DNA of 9,425 nucleotides from JAVHLK01 sp043806215 (GTDB lineage Bacteria > Desulfobacterota > Desulfomonilia > Desulfomonilales > Desulfomonilaceae), in NCBI GenBank assembly GCA_043806215.1, contig JAZDHD010000224.1:1-9425 (forward strand), in the 5' to 3' direction. This document shows, piece after piece, positions 1 to 5,632 of the stretch (positions within the stretch are counted from its first letter, which is position 1; the number at the start of each line of letters is the position of its first letter). A program made the translations under genes and the position numbers. Under the pieces are notes generated by a model. That model saw only the letters and a program-made list of their open reading frames with translations. It ran no database searches and was not told the DNA's origin.

Positions 1-48
1 TGTCGGATTGATACAGTCATATCAACACTTGGGACCCTCGCGCTGTGA
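1..48 (+). CDS. Possible 3' end of an upstream gene (partial)
   Basis: Frame 1 is open from the window edge to a TGA at 46-48 and would end in a hydrophobic tail (VISTLGTLAL). The 39-nt gap to the next start resembles the 45-nt gap between the first membrane protein gene and the second small gene. This may be the end of a preceding operon gene, perhaps another copy of the membrane protein. Only 15 codons are visible, so neither coding status nor family can be settled. Confidence 0.25.
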   Translation, partial: CRIDTVISTLGTLAL

Positions 49-87
49 ACGCTGCTACACGGGTACCCAATAGAGGAAAGGTCCAAA

Positions 88-450
88 ATGTGGAAGATAA
101 TGACATGTAGGTGTCCAGAGGAATCGAATCCGGACATATTGAAGAAGGCTAAGGAACTCTTTGGTAACCCACATCCCTCGATATACGGTTTCCCTGAGTA
201 TGAGTGGGAAAATGGCGGTACTGGCAAAGCGGACACGGATAACGATGGAGTCCGGGAAATAGACTGTAGCCACCTCCCGTGGGAAGCAATTAAGGCCGCG
301 TTGCCAAATGAATGCAGAGTTGAGATCCCGATAACAGTGAGGAATGTCATCTCTTCCCCCGTGATAGACATGGCCCCACTCTCAACTGATCATCTCATCT
401 CTGCTAAGGGAGACAGATCATGCTACGATTCGTTCGTGTGCTTGAAATGA
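88..450 (+). CDS. Small Cys-containing protein with N-terminal TCxCP motif, unknown function
   Basis: This 120-residue protein is not one I recognise. Its start is supported by a GAGGAAA ribosome-binding site ending about 8 nt before the ATG. The N-terminus carries T-C-R-C-P (residues 6-10) followed by a short predicted helix containing ILKKAKELFG. An acidic DTDNDGV stretch near residue 50 resembles calcium-binding loops of thrombospondin type-3 or dockerin type. Further cysteines lie in the middle and near the C-terminus. There is no signal peptide or membrane segment. Its 3' end overlaps the following membrane protein gene by 31 nt, so the two are probably translationally linked. The first 29 residues align with the 30-aa product of 1038-1130, which also precedes a membrane protein of the same family; that recurrence supports a real gene. 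The role is unknown; a metal-binding or partner protein of the membrane protein is inference. Confidence 0.7.
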   Translation: MWKIMTCRCPEESNPDILKKAKELFGNPHPSIYGFPEYEWENGGTGKADTDNDGVREIDCSHLPWEAIKAALPNECRVEIPITVRNVISSPVIDMAPLSTDHLISAKGDRSCYDSFVCLK

Positions 451-992
451 TTGTTGGTGTTGCCGTGACGGTTATCTTTTCGATTAGCTGCTCCTTTGCC
501 AACGACGTACCATCGCCGTTAGCGGCCGTCCCAATCTACAAGGCCATCATGATTGCTTGGACTGACAATTTCGATATCGTGGTCGTGCTATTTCTTAGCA
601 GTTTTCTTACCACGGTAATAGTCGAATACTTTGTGATCGTGTGCTTTCTCCGACACGAAAACAAGGCCAGACTGGAGATCCTCTTCTGGGTCTTCTCTAT
701 CAACGTGCTCACTAACCCAGCTTCCCAGCTCGCAGCCTTGACCTTAACGTTACACGCATTGAATACCGGTTCGGAGACGATCGCGTGGGGAATGTTATGT
801 GTCGTGGAACTTGTGGCAATAGCGGTAGAGTGCGTCTTGATGCTGTGGGCATTGCGTCGGCTGTACTATGGTGGAATCATGAGTGAACCAGTTACCGTCA
901 AACGGACGATCTCTATGGTGGTCACAGCAAACGTGTTGAGTTTCAGCTTTGGATGGATCGCCAAATTGTTCTGGCTCTCACCACCCGCCTAG
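420..992 (+). CDS. Polytopic membrane protein with buried Glu and TNP motifs, unknown function (copy 1)
   Basis: This 190-residue protein has a hydrophobic N-terminus resembling a signal peptide (residues 1-27, ending SCSFA-ND) and then about four membrane segments. Polar residues sit inside or beside these segments: E69 in TVIVEY, T98-N99-P100, E130 and E137 in the third segment, and N171/S174 in NVLSF. The same residues recur at nearly identical spacing in the downstream paralogue, so they are probably functional. The start has an AAGGGAGA ribosome-binding site 6 nt upstream and lies inside the end of the preceding small gene. Buried Glu and Asn residues could suggest a transporter, ion-coupled protein or intramembrane enzyme, but I cannot name a family. 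I see no lipobox or soluble domain. Its repeated pairing with a TCxCP peptide suggests a joint function. Confidence 0.85.
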   Translation: MLRFVRVLEMIVGVAVTVIFSISCSFANDVPSPLAAVPIYKAIMIAWTDNFDIVVVLFLSSFLTTVIVEYFVIVCFLRHENKARLEILFWVFSINVLTNPASQLAALTLTLHALNTGSETIAWGMLCVVELVAIAVECVLMLWALRRLYYGGIMSEPVTVKRTISMVVTANVLSFSFGWIAKLFWLSPPA

Positions 993-1020
993 CTCCACCG
1001 GATCGCACCAAACTCGGTTG

Positions 1021-1027
1021 AAAGGAG
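1021..1027 (+). promoter_or_regulatory. Ribosome-binding site for the 30-aa TCxCP peptide
   Basis: AAAGGAG lies 10 nt before the ATG at 1038. It is the main nucleotide-level support that this very short reading frame is translated. Confidence 0.65.
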
Positions 1028-1037
1028 AAGAAAAGAA

Positions 1038-1130
1038 ATGGGAAAACTTACATGTGACTGCCCCCAATCACCAAACCGCAAGATACTTGATACCGCAAAG
1101 GGTATCTCCGTACCGCAGCCGACTGCATAG
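1038..1130 (+). CDS. 30-aa TCxCP peptide, short paralogue of the 120-aa protein
   Basis: This 30-codon gene is easy to miss. It has an AAAGGAG ribosome-binding site, and its product begins MGKLTCDCPQSPNRKIL and ends VPQPTA. With a one-residue gap it matches the 120-aa protein at M, K, T-C-x-C-P, N, I-L, A-K and P-x-P, while the region after residue 30 is absent. It also holds the same relative position, immediately ahead of a membrane protein of the same family. It may be a natural short form, meaning the TCxCP head is the functional part, or a copy truncated by a stop codon. The frame after the stop stays open for 13 codons to a TGA but shows no clear resemblance to the longer protein. Function unknown. 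Confidence 0.6.
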   Translation: MGKLTCDCPQSPNRKILDTAKGISVPQPTA

Positions 1131-1202
1131 TCGGAAATCGTGATGAATGAACCGGGAGAAAGTTGTGTCTGAGACTACGTTTTTCACTCAGGAGGACGCC
1201 TG

Positions 1203-1766
1203 ATGAAGAGATACACACAATGCATGCAAACGATGGTCGTAACCTTCCTCGCCCTGATTTCCAGCGTGCCCCCGTCTCTTGCAGATGGGGGACCACCGGT
1301 ACCATTCTATCGCGAGTTTCTCGCGGCCCCCGCCGTTGGCACTTTGGTTTACTTGACGATTGCGAACTTCCTTGTCACAGTGCTGGTTGAATACGTTGTT
1401 GTCTATTGCTTCCTCGGCCGGCCAGTTAAGGCCAGGGGAAAAATCTTTGTTTGGGTCCTGTTGGCAAATTTCATAACTAACCCGGCCGCTCAGCTAGGCA
1501 TGGTGTTCCTCGCAGATCCTGCGCTGCTTGGGTCGAACACACTGTCCTGGGCAATGATCGGCACCATCGAGATGATGGCGGTAATCGTAGAGTTCGCTTT
1601 CTTCAGATGGGTAGTGGGGCGTTTGCATCGTAGAAGCGTAATCAAAGAAGCAGTCACTGCATTAGGCACCTTCGCCATGGCTCTTGCGGCTAATTCGGTG
1701 AGCTTTGTGATAGTAGGGGCCGGTACGGTATTGATAGGATTAGTCATAGTCAATCTGTTGTCGTAG
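1203..1766 (+). CDS. Polytopic membrane protein with buried Glu and TNP motifs, unknown function (copy 2)
   Basis: This 187-residue protein is a paralogue of the product of 420-992. A signal-like N-terminus (residues 1-28, ending PPSLA-DG) precedes about four membrane segments. It shares E63 in TVLVEY, T92-N93-P94 followed by AAQL, E123 and E130, and N164 with S167-F168. The 29-residue Glu-to-TNP spacing, the 7-residue Glu-Glu spacing and the 34-residue Glu-to-Asn spacing equal those of copy 1. The start has a GGAGG site 7 nt upstream. Overall identity is moderate and concentrated in the membrane core, so the duplication is old or the copies have specialised. Function is unrecognised. The decayed transposase element begins 17 bp after its stop. 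Confidence 0.85.
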   Translation: MKRYTQCMQTMVVTFLALISSVPPSLADGGPPVPFYREFLAAPAVGTLVYLTIANFLVTVLVEYVVVYCFLGRPVKARGKIFVWVLLANFITNPAAQLGMVFLADPALLGSNTLSWAMIGTIEMMAVIVEFAFFRWVVGRLHRRSVIKEAVTALGTFAMALAANSVSFVIVGAGTVLIGLVIVNLLS

Positions 1767-1782
1767 ACAGGCTAAACAAGTA

Positions 1783-1803
1783 GGGACTTCCCGGTACACC
1801 ATA
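1783..1803 (+). repeat. Left inverted end of the RAYT element
   Basis: This 21-bp sequence, GGGACTTCCC followed by GGTACACCATA, is the reverse complement of 2895-2915 at 19 of 21 positions. The two copies bracket both transposase pseudogenes and mark the likely element ends. Confidence 0.7.
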
Positions 1804-2234
1804 CTTAATTGTTGATTGAAGGGGCAGGCGGAGTATAGAGTGGGATATGGCACAGATTGCACGAGTGGTTATTCCGGGCTATCCGCATCCTGTCACGCAA
1901 AGAGGGAACCGCAGCCGGCCGACCTTCTTCTGCCGGGAGGACTACCGTGCGTGTATCGACCTGATGTCCGAGTGGTGCACAAAGCATGGAGTGGACATCC
2001 GGGCGTACTGTCTGACGACTAATCACGTGCACCTGATCGCTGTGCCGGCTTCTTCCCAATCATTGGCACTCGGGATTGGTGAAGCTCATCGAAGGCACAC
2101 CCCTCGGATCAAGTACCGAGAAGGGCGGCGTGGCCGGCTCCGGCAGGGTCGGTTCGCATCCTATGTGCCGGCAGAGACGCATCTTCTTGCGGCGGCGAGG
2201 TACATAGAAATGGACCCGGTTCGGGCTCGCATGG
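1794..2234 (+). repeat. Direct repeat copy A of the RAYT unit
   Basis: About 440 bp, from GTACAC before the transposase start to the ATGG at codon 129, match 2299-2742 closely. The offset is 505 bp, rising to 506 and then 508 through small indels. Similarity stops abruptly at about 2234. This indicates tandem duplication, or insertion of one element copy next to or inside another. Confidence 0.85.
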
Positions 2235-2299
2235 CACGACATAGGGGTCAAGTCTGGTTTTGTGGCATTTCTGTTTTGGCAAATTCCGGAAATTCCTAG
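1847..2299 (+). pseudogene. REP-associated tyrosine transposase (Y1_Tnp), copy A, C-terminally truncated
   Basis: The product belongs to the RAYT / IS200-like Y1 transposase family, HUH single-strand nucleases that act on REP hairpins. The visible motifs are the start MAQIARVVIPG, TQRGN (17-21), the HUH metal site H60-V-H62 in NHVHLIAV, EAHRRHT, QGRF, and the likely catalytic Y119 in AARYIEMDPVRA. Two positions depart from copy B and from my recollection of the family: HPV replaces HHV near residue 14, and EMDP replaces EMNP. After PVRARM (about residue 129) family similarity ends and the frame runs through unrelated sequence for about 20 codons. The usual C-terminal part is missing, since these proteins are normally well over 200 aa. 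Nuclease activity is not excluded, but the gene is probably decayed. Confidence 0.85.
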
Positions 2300-2742
2300 T
2301 ACACGACGCTTAATTATTGATGTGAAGGGGCAGGCGGAGTATAGAGTGGGATATGGCACAGATTGCACGAGTGGTTATTCCGGGCTGTCCGCATCATGTC
2401 ACGCAAAGAGGGAACCGCAGCCGGCCGACCTTCTTCTGCCGGGAGGACTACCGTGCGTATATCGACCTGATGTCCGAGTGGTGCACAAAAAGCATGGAGT
2501 GGACATCCGGGCGTACTTTCTGATGACTAATCACGTGCACCTGATCGCAGTGCCGGCTTCTTCGCAAGCATTGGCACTCGGGATTGGTGAAGCTCATCGA
2601 AGGTACACCCGTCGGATCAAGTACCGAGAAGGGTGGCGTGGCCGGCTCGGGCAGGGTCGGTTCGCATTCTATGTGCCGGCAAATACGCATCTTCTTGCGG
2701 CGGCGAGGTACATAGAAATGAACCCGGTTCGGGCTCGCATGG
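2299..2742 (+). repeat. Direct repeat copy B of the RAYT unit
   Basis: This is the partner of 1794-2234. It includes the same leader with TTAATTATTGA before the transposase start. Relative to copy A it has one extra base in the leader and two extra A residues in the A-run at about 2487-2491. Confidence 0.85.
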
Positions 2743-2893
2743 TACCAGATCCTGCGCGATACCCTCGGAGCACTGCCTCAGCTCACATCGCAGCATCAAC
2801 GATGACTTGGTCAACGTGGAGAAGATGACCGGCCGGATGCTCAGAAGAGAGAAACCGGGACCAAAGAACAAGCACAAGAGCAAGGGCAATTAG
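2353..2893 (+). pseudogene. REP-associated tyrosine transposase (Y1_Tnp), copy B, frameshifted and internally deleted
   Basis: This copy keeps the family-typical residues lost in copy A: HHV in PGCPHHVTQRGN and EMNPVRARM around the catalytic Tyr. It is broken by frameshifts. Translation from 2353 follows the family to EWCTK, where an A-run carrying two more bases than copy A shifts the frame. The sequence then continues in another frame with KHGVDIRAYFLMTNHVH through the catalytic Tyr to about SAHIA. A second shift at about 2795-2800 leads to DDLVNVEKMTGRMLRREKPG and a basic Lys-rich tail ending at 2893. The last part is also shorter than expected: the segment usually found between DDLV and the MTGR-type tail appears deleted. 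No full-length protein can be made by simple translation. Confidence 0.85.
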
Positions 2894-2894
2894 G

Positions 2895-2915
2895 TATGGT
2901 GTACCCGGAACTCCC
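2895..2915 (+). repeat. Right inverted end of the RAYT element
   Basis: This 21-bp sequence begins TATGGTGTACCC immediately after the transposase stop. It is complementary to 1783-1803 at 19 of 21 positions. Confidence 0.7.
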
Positions 2916-2934
2916 TGGTGTACCCGGAACTCCC
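2897..2934 (+). repeat. Tandem 19-bp repeat at the RAYT right end
   Basis: TGGTGTACCCGGAACTCCC occurs twice without spacer (2897-2915 and 2916-2934). The first copy forms most of the right inverted end. The second may be the remnant of another element end or a replication slippage product. Confidence 0.9.
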
Positions 2935-3721
2935 GCTTTATAAAGCCGTGCCGCCAAAGACCCATCGAAGAACGCGGAGGTACTTTTCTGAGCCGGCGGA
3001 ACGGGAGGGGGTGGGAAGAATCAGGAAGAGAAATCGACCACCAAGGCACAAAGGCACCAAGGGGACAGAACCAAGATGACGGAAGGCAGAATTCACGGAC
3101 ACGCGCCTTGGGCTTTCTCCCGGGCCACGGAAAGGCAGATCCCAACACCCGGCCTTCGACAGTTCTTGCATTCGTTGTCTTCTTGGAGTCTTGGAGTCTT
3201 GGTGGTGAAAATCTCTTCTCTTGGATCTTTGAATCTGTGTGAATCGGTGTAATCTGTGGATAAACCTCTTCTCTTCGTTGGTGACTTGGTGGTTGGTTTT
3301 CCCTTTCCGGAAGACGACCGGCAGGATGCCGGTCCTACTGAAGAGGGTGGCTCCCTTAGCAATCCGGGGACACGATTCCGAGTTTTGCGAGGTCGCATGG
3401 CTCCACTCGCAAAATCGGATCATGTCCCCGATTGCCGTCGTCGCGGCTTCAGTAGCGTCCCGGCGTCCCTGCCGGGCGTCTCCCCGGCGAAGGCCGGGGT
3501 CCAGGATCCACAAGGGCACGGCACGCCGTGCCCCTACAAGGAATTTGCATTCTTGGATTTCTTGGTGCCTTGGAGTCTTGGTGGTTGGTCTTTCTTCTCT
3601 TCGCCTTTGAATCTGTGTGAATCGGCAAAATCTGTGGATAGCTTCTTCTCTTTCTTGCCGGCTTGGTGGCTCATTCATTCTTCTTCGCGGTGGACCTTTA
3701 CCCCTTTTGGGCGGTGCCCCT
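2935..3721. repeat. Gene-free mosaic of dispersed repeats
   Basis: I find no credible gene in this stretch. It contains ACCACCAAGGCACAAAGG (from 3037), inverted copies of the same theme (TCTTGGAGTCTTGGTGG) at about 3181-3206 and 3550-3585, and two copies of TTTGAATCTGTGTGAATCGG (3228-3247 and 3606-3625), each followed by TCTGTGGATA. Three short hairpins are also present: 3316-3334 (7-bp stem), 3482-3499 (7-bp stem) and 3514-3533 (8-9-bp stem). Repeats of this kind recur across many environmental bacterial genomes. Long open frames across the region translate to the low-complexity text characteristic of such repeats. Confidence 0.75.
3366..3429. repeat. Long imperfect hairpin, REP/BIME-like
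   Basis: The left arm is 3366-3391 and the right arm is 3406-3429, with a 14-nt loop. The arms read GGGGACACGATTCCGAGTTTT... and the near-complement ...AAAATCGGATCATGTCCCC, with one bulge region and few mismatches. No T-run follows, so a dispersed palindromic element is more likely than a terminator. Confidence 0.7.
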
Positions 3722-5113
3722 TCATGACAATTTACGCGTGAGTTCGGAAATCGTTTCCAGAATCTTGTCCATGAAGGCCTCTGCTTCGTCCCGGGTGAAC
3801 AAGCTCGCCGCGGTCGCCATCACCAGATTCAGTCTGTTGAGATAGACGTATACGATGAGCGTCAGCGGCGTACTGGAGAGCAGTTTGTAGCCCACACCGT
3901 GAATCTCGGTCACTTCCGTTTCATTGACGCGGAGGAGGTAGGAATTGTCGGTTGACTTGCCGTCCACAAGGATCGGCCAGACAACGCCCAGCATGGTCAC
4001 TGAGATGGAGAATTGATGCTTTTGAATCACATGGTGAACGAGTCGCCTCCGCGCCGCGTACGGCAAGAACCGCAGGATGTCGGTCATTGTCGATATGTTC
4101 CCCCTGACCTCCAGGTCCCCGTGTTTGCGGAGCTTTCTCGTTCTCGCAGCCGATACGCTGCGTGCAAACTCCCGCACGTCCAGCCTTTCATCAGGTTCAG
4201 ACCGGAAAAACAGAACGCTCGTCGTATTCGGAGCCTGCAATCCCTCATACTTCCCCTGCATGTTCACCGTCATGGCCGTGGTGATAAGTCCCCGCGCCGT
4301 GTTCCGGTCGAGATTCCATTTGTCCAAGGCCAGGTTTGCCGCGACCACCAGAAGATCCACCGGGCGGATTTCAGCCCTTGTGCACGACAGGTTGATCTGT
4401 TCCGTATCGTGGGACGAGAGCGTTCTTTTCACATGGTACTGACCCGGGTCGCCCTTTTTGCCGTGGCCTACGGGTAATGTCGGCTTTGCCGTCAAGGCGC
4501 GGACCGCGGCCGCCGAGCTTTTGACGGAGTCCGACCAGTTCCTGGTCCCAGGGTGTGCTTTGCTTTTCCGGGAGGTGGACAAGGAAAGTGTCGGCGGGGT
4601 TGAATCCGGTTTGACGCCGGTCATGATCTCAAGATACTTCAGGGCGACGTGTTTTCCGAACTCCGACGCCACCGCCGCATCGGCCGCGACGTGATGAATG
4701 ACCGGAGCCAGCACGTGATGAACGTCCGAGAAACTCACGACGTGAAATTCTCCCGGCAACTCTTCAAAAAGATCCCAATCACGTTCCAAATCCGTCTCTA
4801 TGGTCCGGAGGAATTCATCGATGACCGGTGTCGAAGGGTCTTTGCCCGATACCTTCCGGATCTTGACCGGGAATTGCAGATCCGGTCTTGGATGCCAGGC
4901 CAGGTAGTATCTTCCTCTCAGCCTGGTTTCCCGGAGGCAGCACCCTAACTGGGGAAAGTCATTGACCGCGGCGGCGACCGCACGCCTCAATGCGTCCACA
5001 TCCAACGGACCGCTCACCTCGGCCCCGGTGACTACCAGGTTTCTTGTGTTACCCAGGGTAGACAGTGCCACCATTTCGGAAGCTTCATTGAGTAGTTGGT
5101 GACCATGGGGCAT
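3722..5113 (-). CDS. HHxxxD acyltransferase of the condensation-domain superfamily
   Basis: This 463-residue protein has the fold signature of NRPS condensation domains, PapA-type and wax-ester/DGAT acyltransferases, which join an acyl donor to an alcohol or amine acceptor. The active-site motif HHVAAD lies at about residues 140-145, with the second His the expected general base; Ala follows where Gly is usual. The N-terminal segment (GPLDVDALRRAVAAAVNDFPQL) and the C-terminal segment (TPLTLIVYVYLNRLNLVM, then a helix near EAEAFMDKIL) fit the family. The second half has the typical TAMTVNMQGK region. I chose the ATG at 5113 because GAGGAG lies 6 nt upstream; an in-frame TTG at 5209 is possible but less likely. 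It stands alone, with no adenylation or carrier domain, so a lipid or small-molecule acyltransferase is more likely than peptide synthesis. Substrate unknown. It diverges from the metal-transport operon. Confidence 0.8.
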   Translation of the reverse strand: MPHGHQLLNEASEMVALSTLGNTRNLVVTGAEVSGPLDVDALRRAVAAAVNDFPQLGCCLRETRLRGRYYLAWHPRPDLQFPVKIRKVSGKDPSTPVIDEFLRTIETDLERDWDLFEELPGEFHVVSFSDVHHVLAPVIHHVAADAAVASEFGKHVALKYLEIMTGVKPDSTPPTLSLSTSRKSKAHPGTRNWSDSVKSSAAAVRALTAKPTLPVGHGKKGDPGQYHVKRTLSSHDTEQINLSCTRAEIRPVDLLVVAANLALDKWNLDRNTARGLITTAMTVNMQGKYEGLQAPNTTSVLFFRSEPDERLDVREFARSVSAARTRKLRKHGDLEVRGNISTMTDILRFLPYAARRRLVHHVIQKHQFSISVTMLGVVWPILVDGKSTDNSYLLRVNETEVTEIHGVGYKLLSSTPLTLIVYVYLNRLNLVMATAASLFTRDEAEAFMDKILETISELTRKLS

Positions 5114-5119
5114 TCTCGT

Positions 5120-5125
5120 CTCCTC
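5120..5125 (-). promoter_or_regulatory. Ribosome-binding site deciding the acyltransferase start
   Basis: GAGGAG on the minus strand is 6 nt from the ATG at 5113. It favours this start over the upstream TTG at 5209, which would add 32 residues unlike the family. Confidence 0.7.
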
Positions 5126-5165
5126 GGCTTCGTATTCACGGATACTCTGACACGTAAAGGAGGCC

Positions 5166-5193
5166 TTGACAAGATAGTAATACGAAGTATTAT
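5166..5193 (+). promoter_or_regulatory. Sigma70-like promoter of the regulator/metal ABC operon
   Basis: TTGACA (5166-5171) and TATTAT (5188-5193) are separated by 16 bp, a close match to the -35/-10 consensus. Transcription would begin near 5200 and leave a leader of about 57 nt before the regulator ATG at 5257. Confidence 0.65.
5178..5192. promoter_or_regulatory. 15-bp dyad overlapping the -10 box, candidate operator
   Basis: TAATAC-GAA-GTATTA is a perfect 6-bp inverted repeat with a 3-bp centre. It covers the downstream spacer and most of the -10 hexamer, where a bound repressor would block polymerase. The adjacent ribbon-helix-helix protein is the obvious candidate ligand, though Fur/Zur-type or other regulators are not excluded. 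It lies in the divergent intergenic region, so it might also affect the acyltransferase gene. Confidence 0.55.
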
Positions 5194-5256
5194 CAAAGGA
5201 TATCGACAAATCCTTTCAGTTGCGGCCAATTGCCGGCAACGACCGAGGTCCTGATC

Positions 5257-5535
5257 ATGTCCGACGAGAGACAAAAGGTCATCACGTTCAAAGTACCCGA
5301 GGCACTTGAAGAGGCGATGAAGGGAATCCCCAATCGATCCGAATTCATCCGGAATGCAATACTATCCGCGCTCGATCATCTGTGCCCTCTGTGCAAGGGA
5401 AGCGGGATCCTGCTTCCCAATCAGCAGAAACACTGGGCCCAGTTCACGAGGGATCACGCCGTGGAGGAGTGCGGTGAGTGCAAAGCAGTCCATCTGGTCT
5501 GCAAATGCGGCCCCGAGAGCGATCTGCACTCATGA
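5257..5535 (+). CDS. Ribbon-helix-helix regulator with zinc-knuckle-like C-terminal region
   Basis: This 92-residue protein begins with a compact ribbon-helix-helix DNA-binding domain: a beta strand KVITFKV (7-13), helix A (about 14-23), the turn IPNRSEF and helix B (about 27-40). RHH proteins bind operators as dimers through the strand. A cysteine/histidine-rich region follows: C43-P-L-C46-K-G-S-G, H59, H67, C72-G-E-C75, H79, C82 and C84, enough to hold zinc or another metal. The CxxCxGxG piece resembles a DnaJ-type zinc-finger repeat. The start at 5257 has GAGG 8 nt upstream; an in-frame TTG at 5230 is less likely. It is the first gene of an operon with a metal ABC transporter, so it is probably the metal-responsive regulator of that operon. 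NikR is precedent for RHH metal sensing, but this architecture differs. The sensing role is inference. Confidence 0.8.
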   Translation: MSDERQKVITFKVPEALEEAMKGIPNRSEFIRNAILSALDHLCPLCKGSGILLPNQQKHWAQFTRDHAVEECGECKAVHLVCKCGPESDLHS

Positions 5536-5632
5536 ATTGAGACGAGCCCGTAATAGGCCGTGCCCGAGCCTTCCCCGGCCCATTTGGCGGAACCGTTACG
5601 AAAGAACTACGACGAACATTGAGGAATCAACC

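Larger units (their letters stand above)
1783..2934 (+). mobile_element. Decayed RAYT (IS200-like / REP-associated) element with two transposase copies
   Basis: Imperfect inverted ends bracket two tandem transposase pseudogenes. The stretch between them (about 2241-2298) contains GGGGTCAAGTCTGG and TTCCGGAAATTCC and looks like the remains of an element end. Both transposases are defective, so it can move only if a related enzyme acts in trans. I found no convincing target duplication. Confidence 0.7.

Noticed and set aside
949..1143. 64-codon frame overlapping the gap before the second membrane protein
   Set aside because: It overlaps the end of the first membrane protein gene in another frame. 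The 30-aa gene in a different frame has both a ribosome-binding site and a paralogue.
1144..1173. Nine-codon frame MNEPGESCV after the 30-aa gene
   Set aside because: Too short and without a paralogue or a well-placed ribosome-binding site. The GESC / GDRSC resemblance to the end of the 120-aa protein is too weak to use.
2262..2828. Single 188-codon frame as an intact transposase
   Set aside because: Its first 75 codons read the RAYT gene in the wrong frame; only the middle is genuine. It is part of frameshifted pseudogene copy B.
2897..2934. Start of a CRISPR array
   Set aside because: The two 19-bp copies are directly adjacent with no spacer, and no further copies or cas genes are present.
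2938..3678. Long minus-strand open frame of 246 codons
   Set aside because: It runs across dispersed repeats and translates to the low-complexity text typical of them, with no domain and no ribosome-binding site. The plus-strand frames here have the same problem.
4013..4948. Several plus-strand frames opposite the acyltransferase gene
   Set aside because: They are antisense shadows of a coherent 463-codon gene with an intact active site, and they have no recognisable features.
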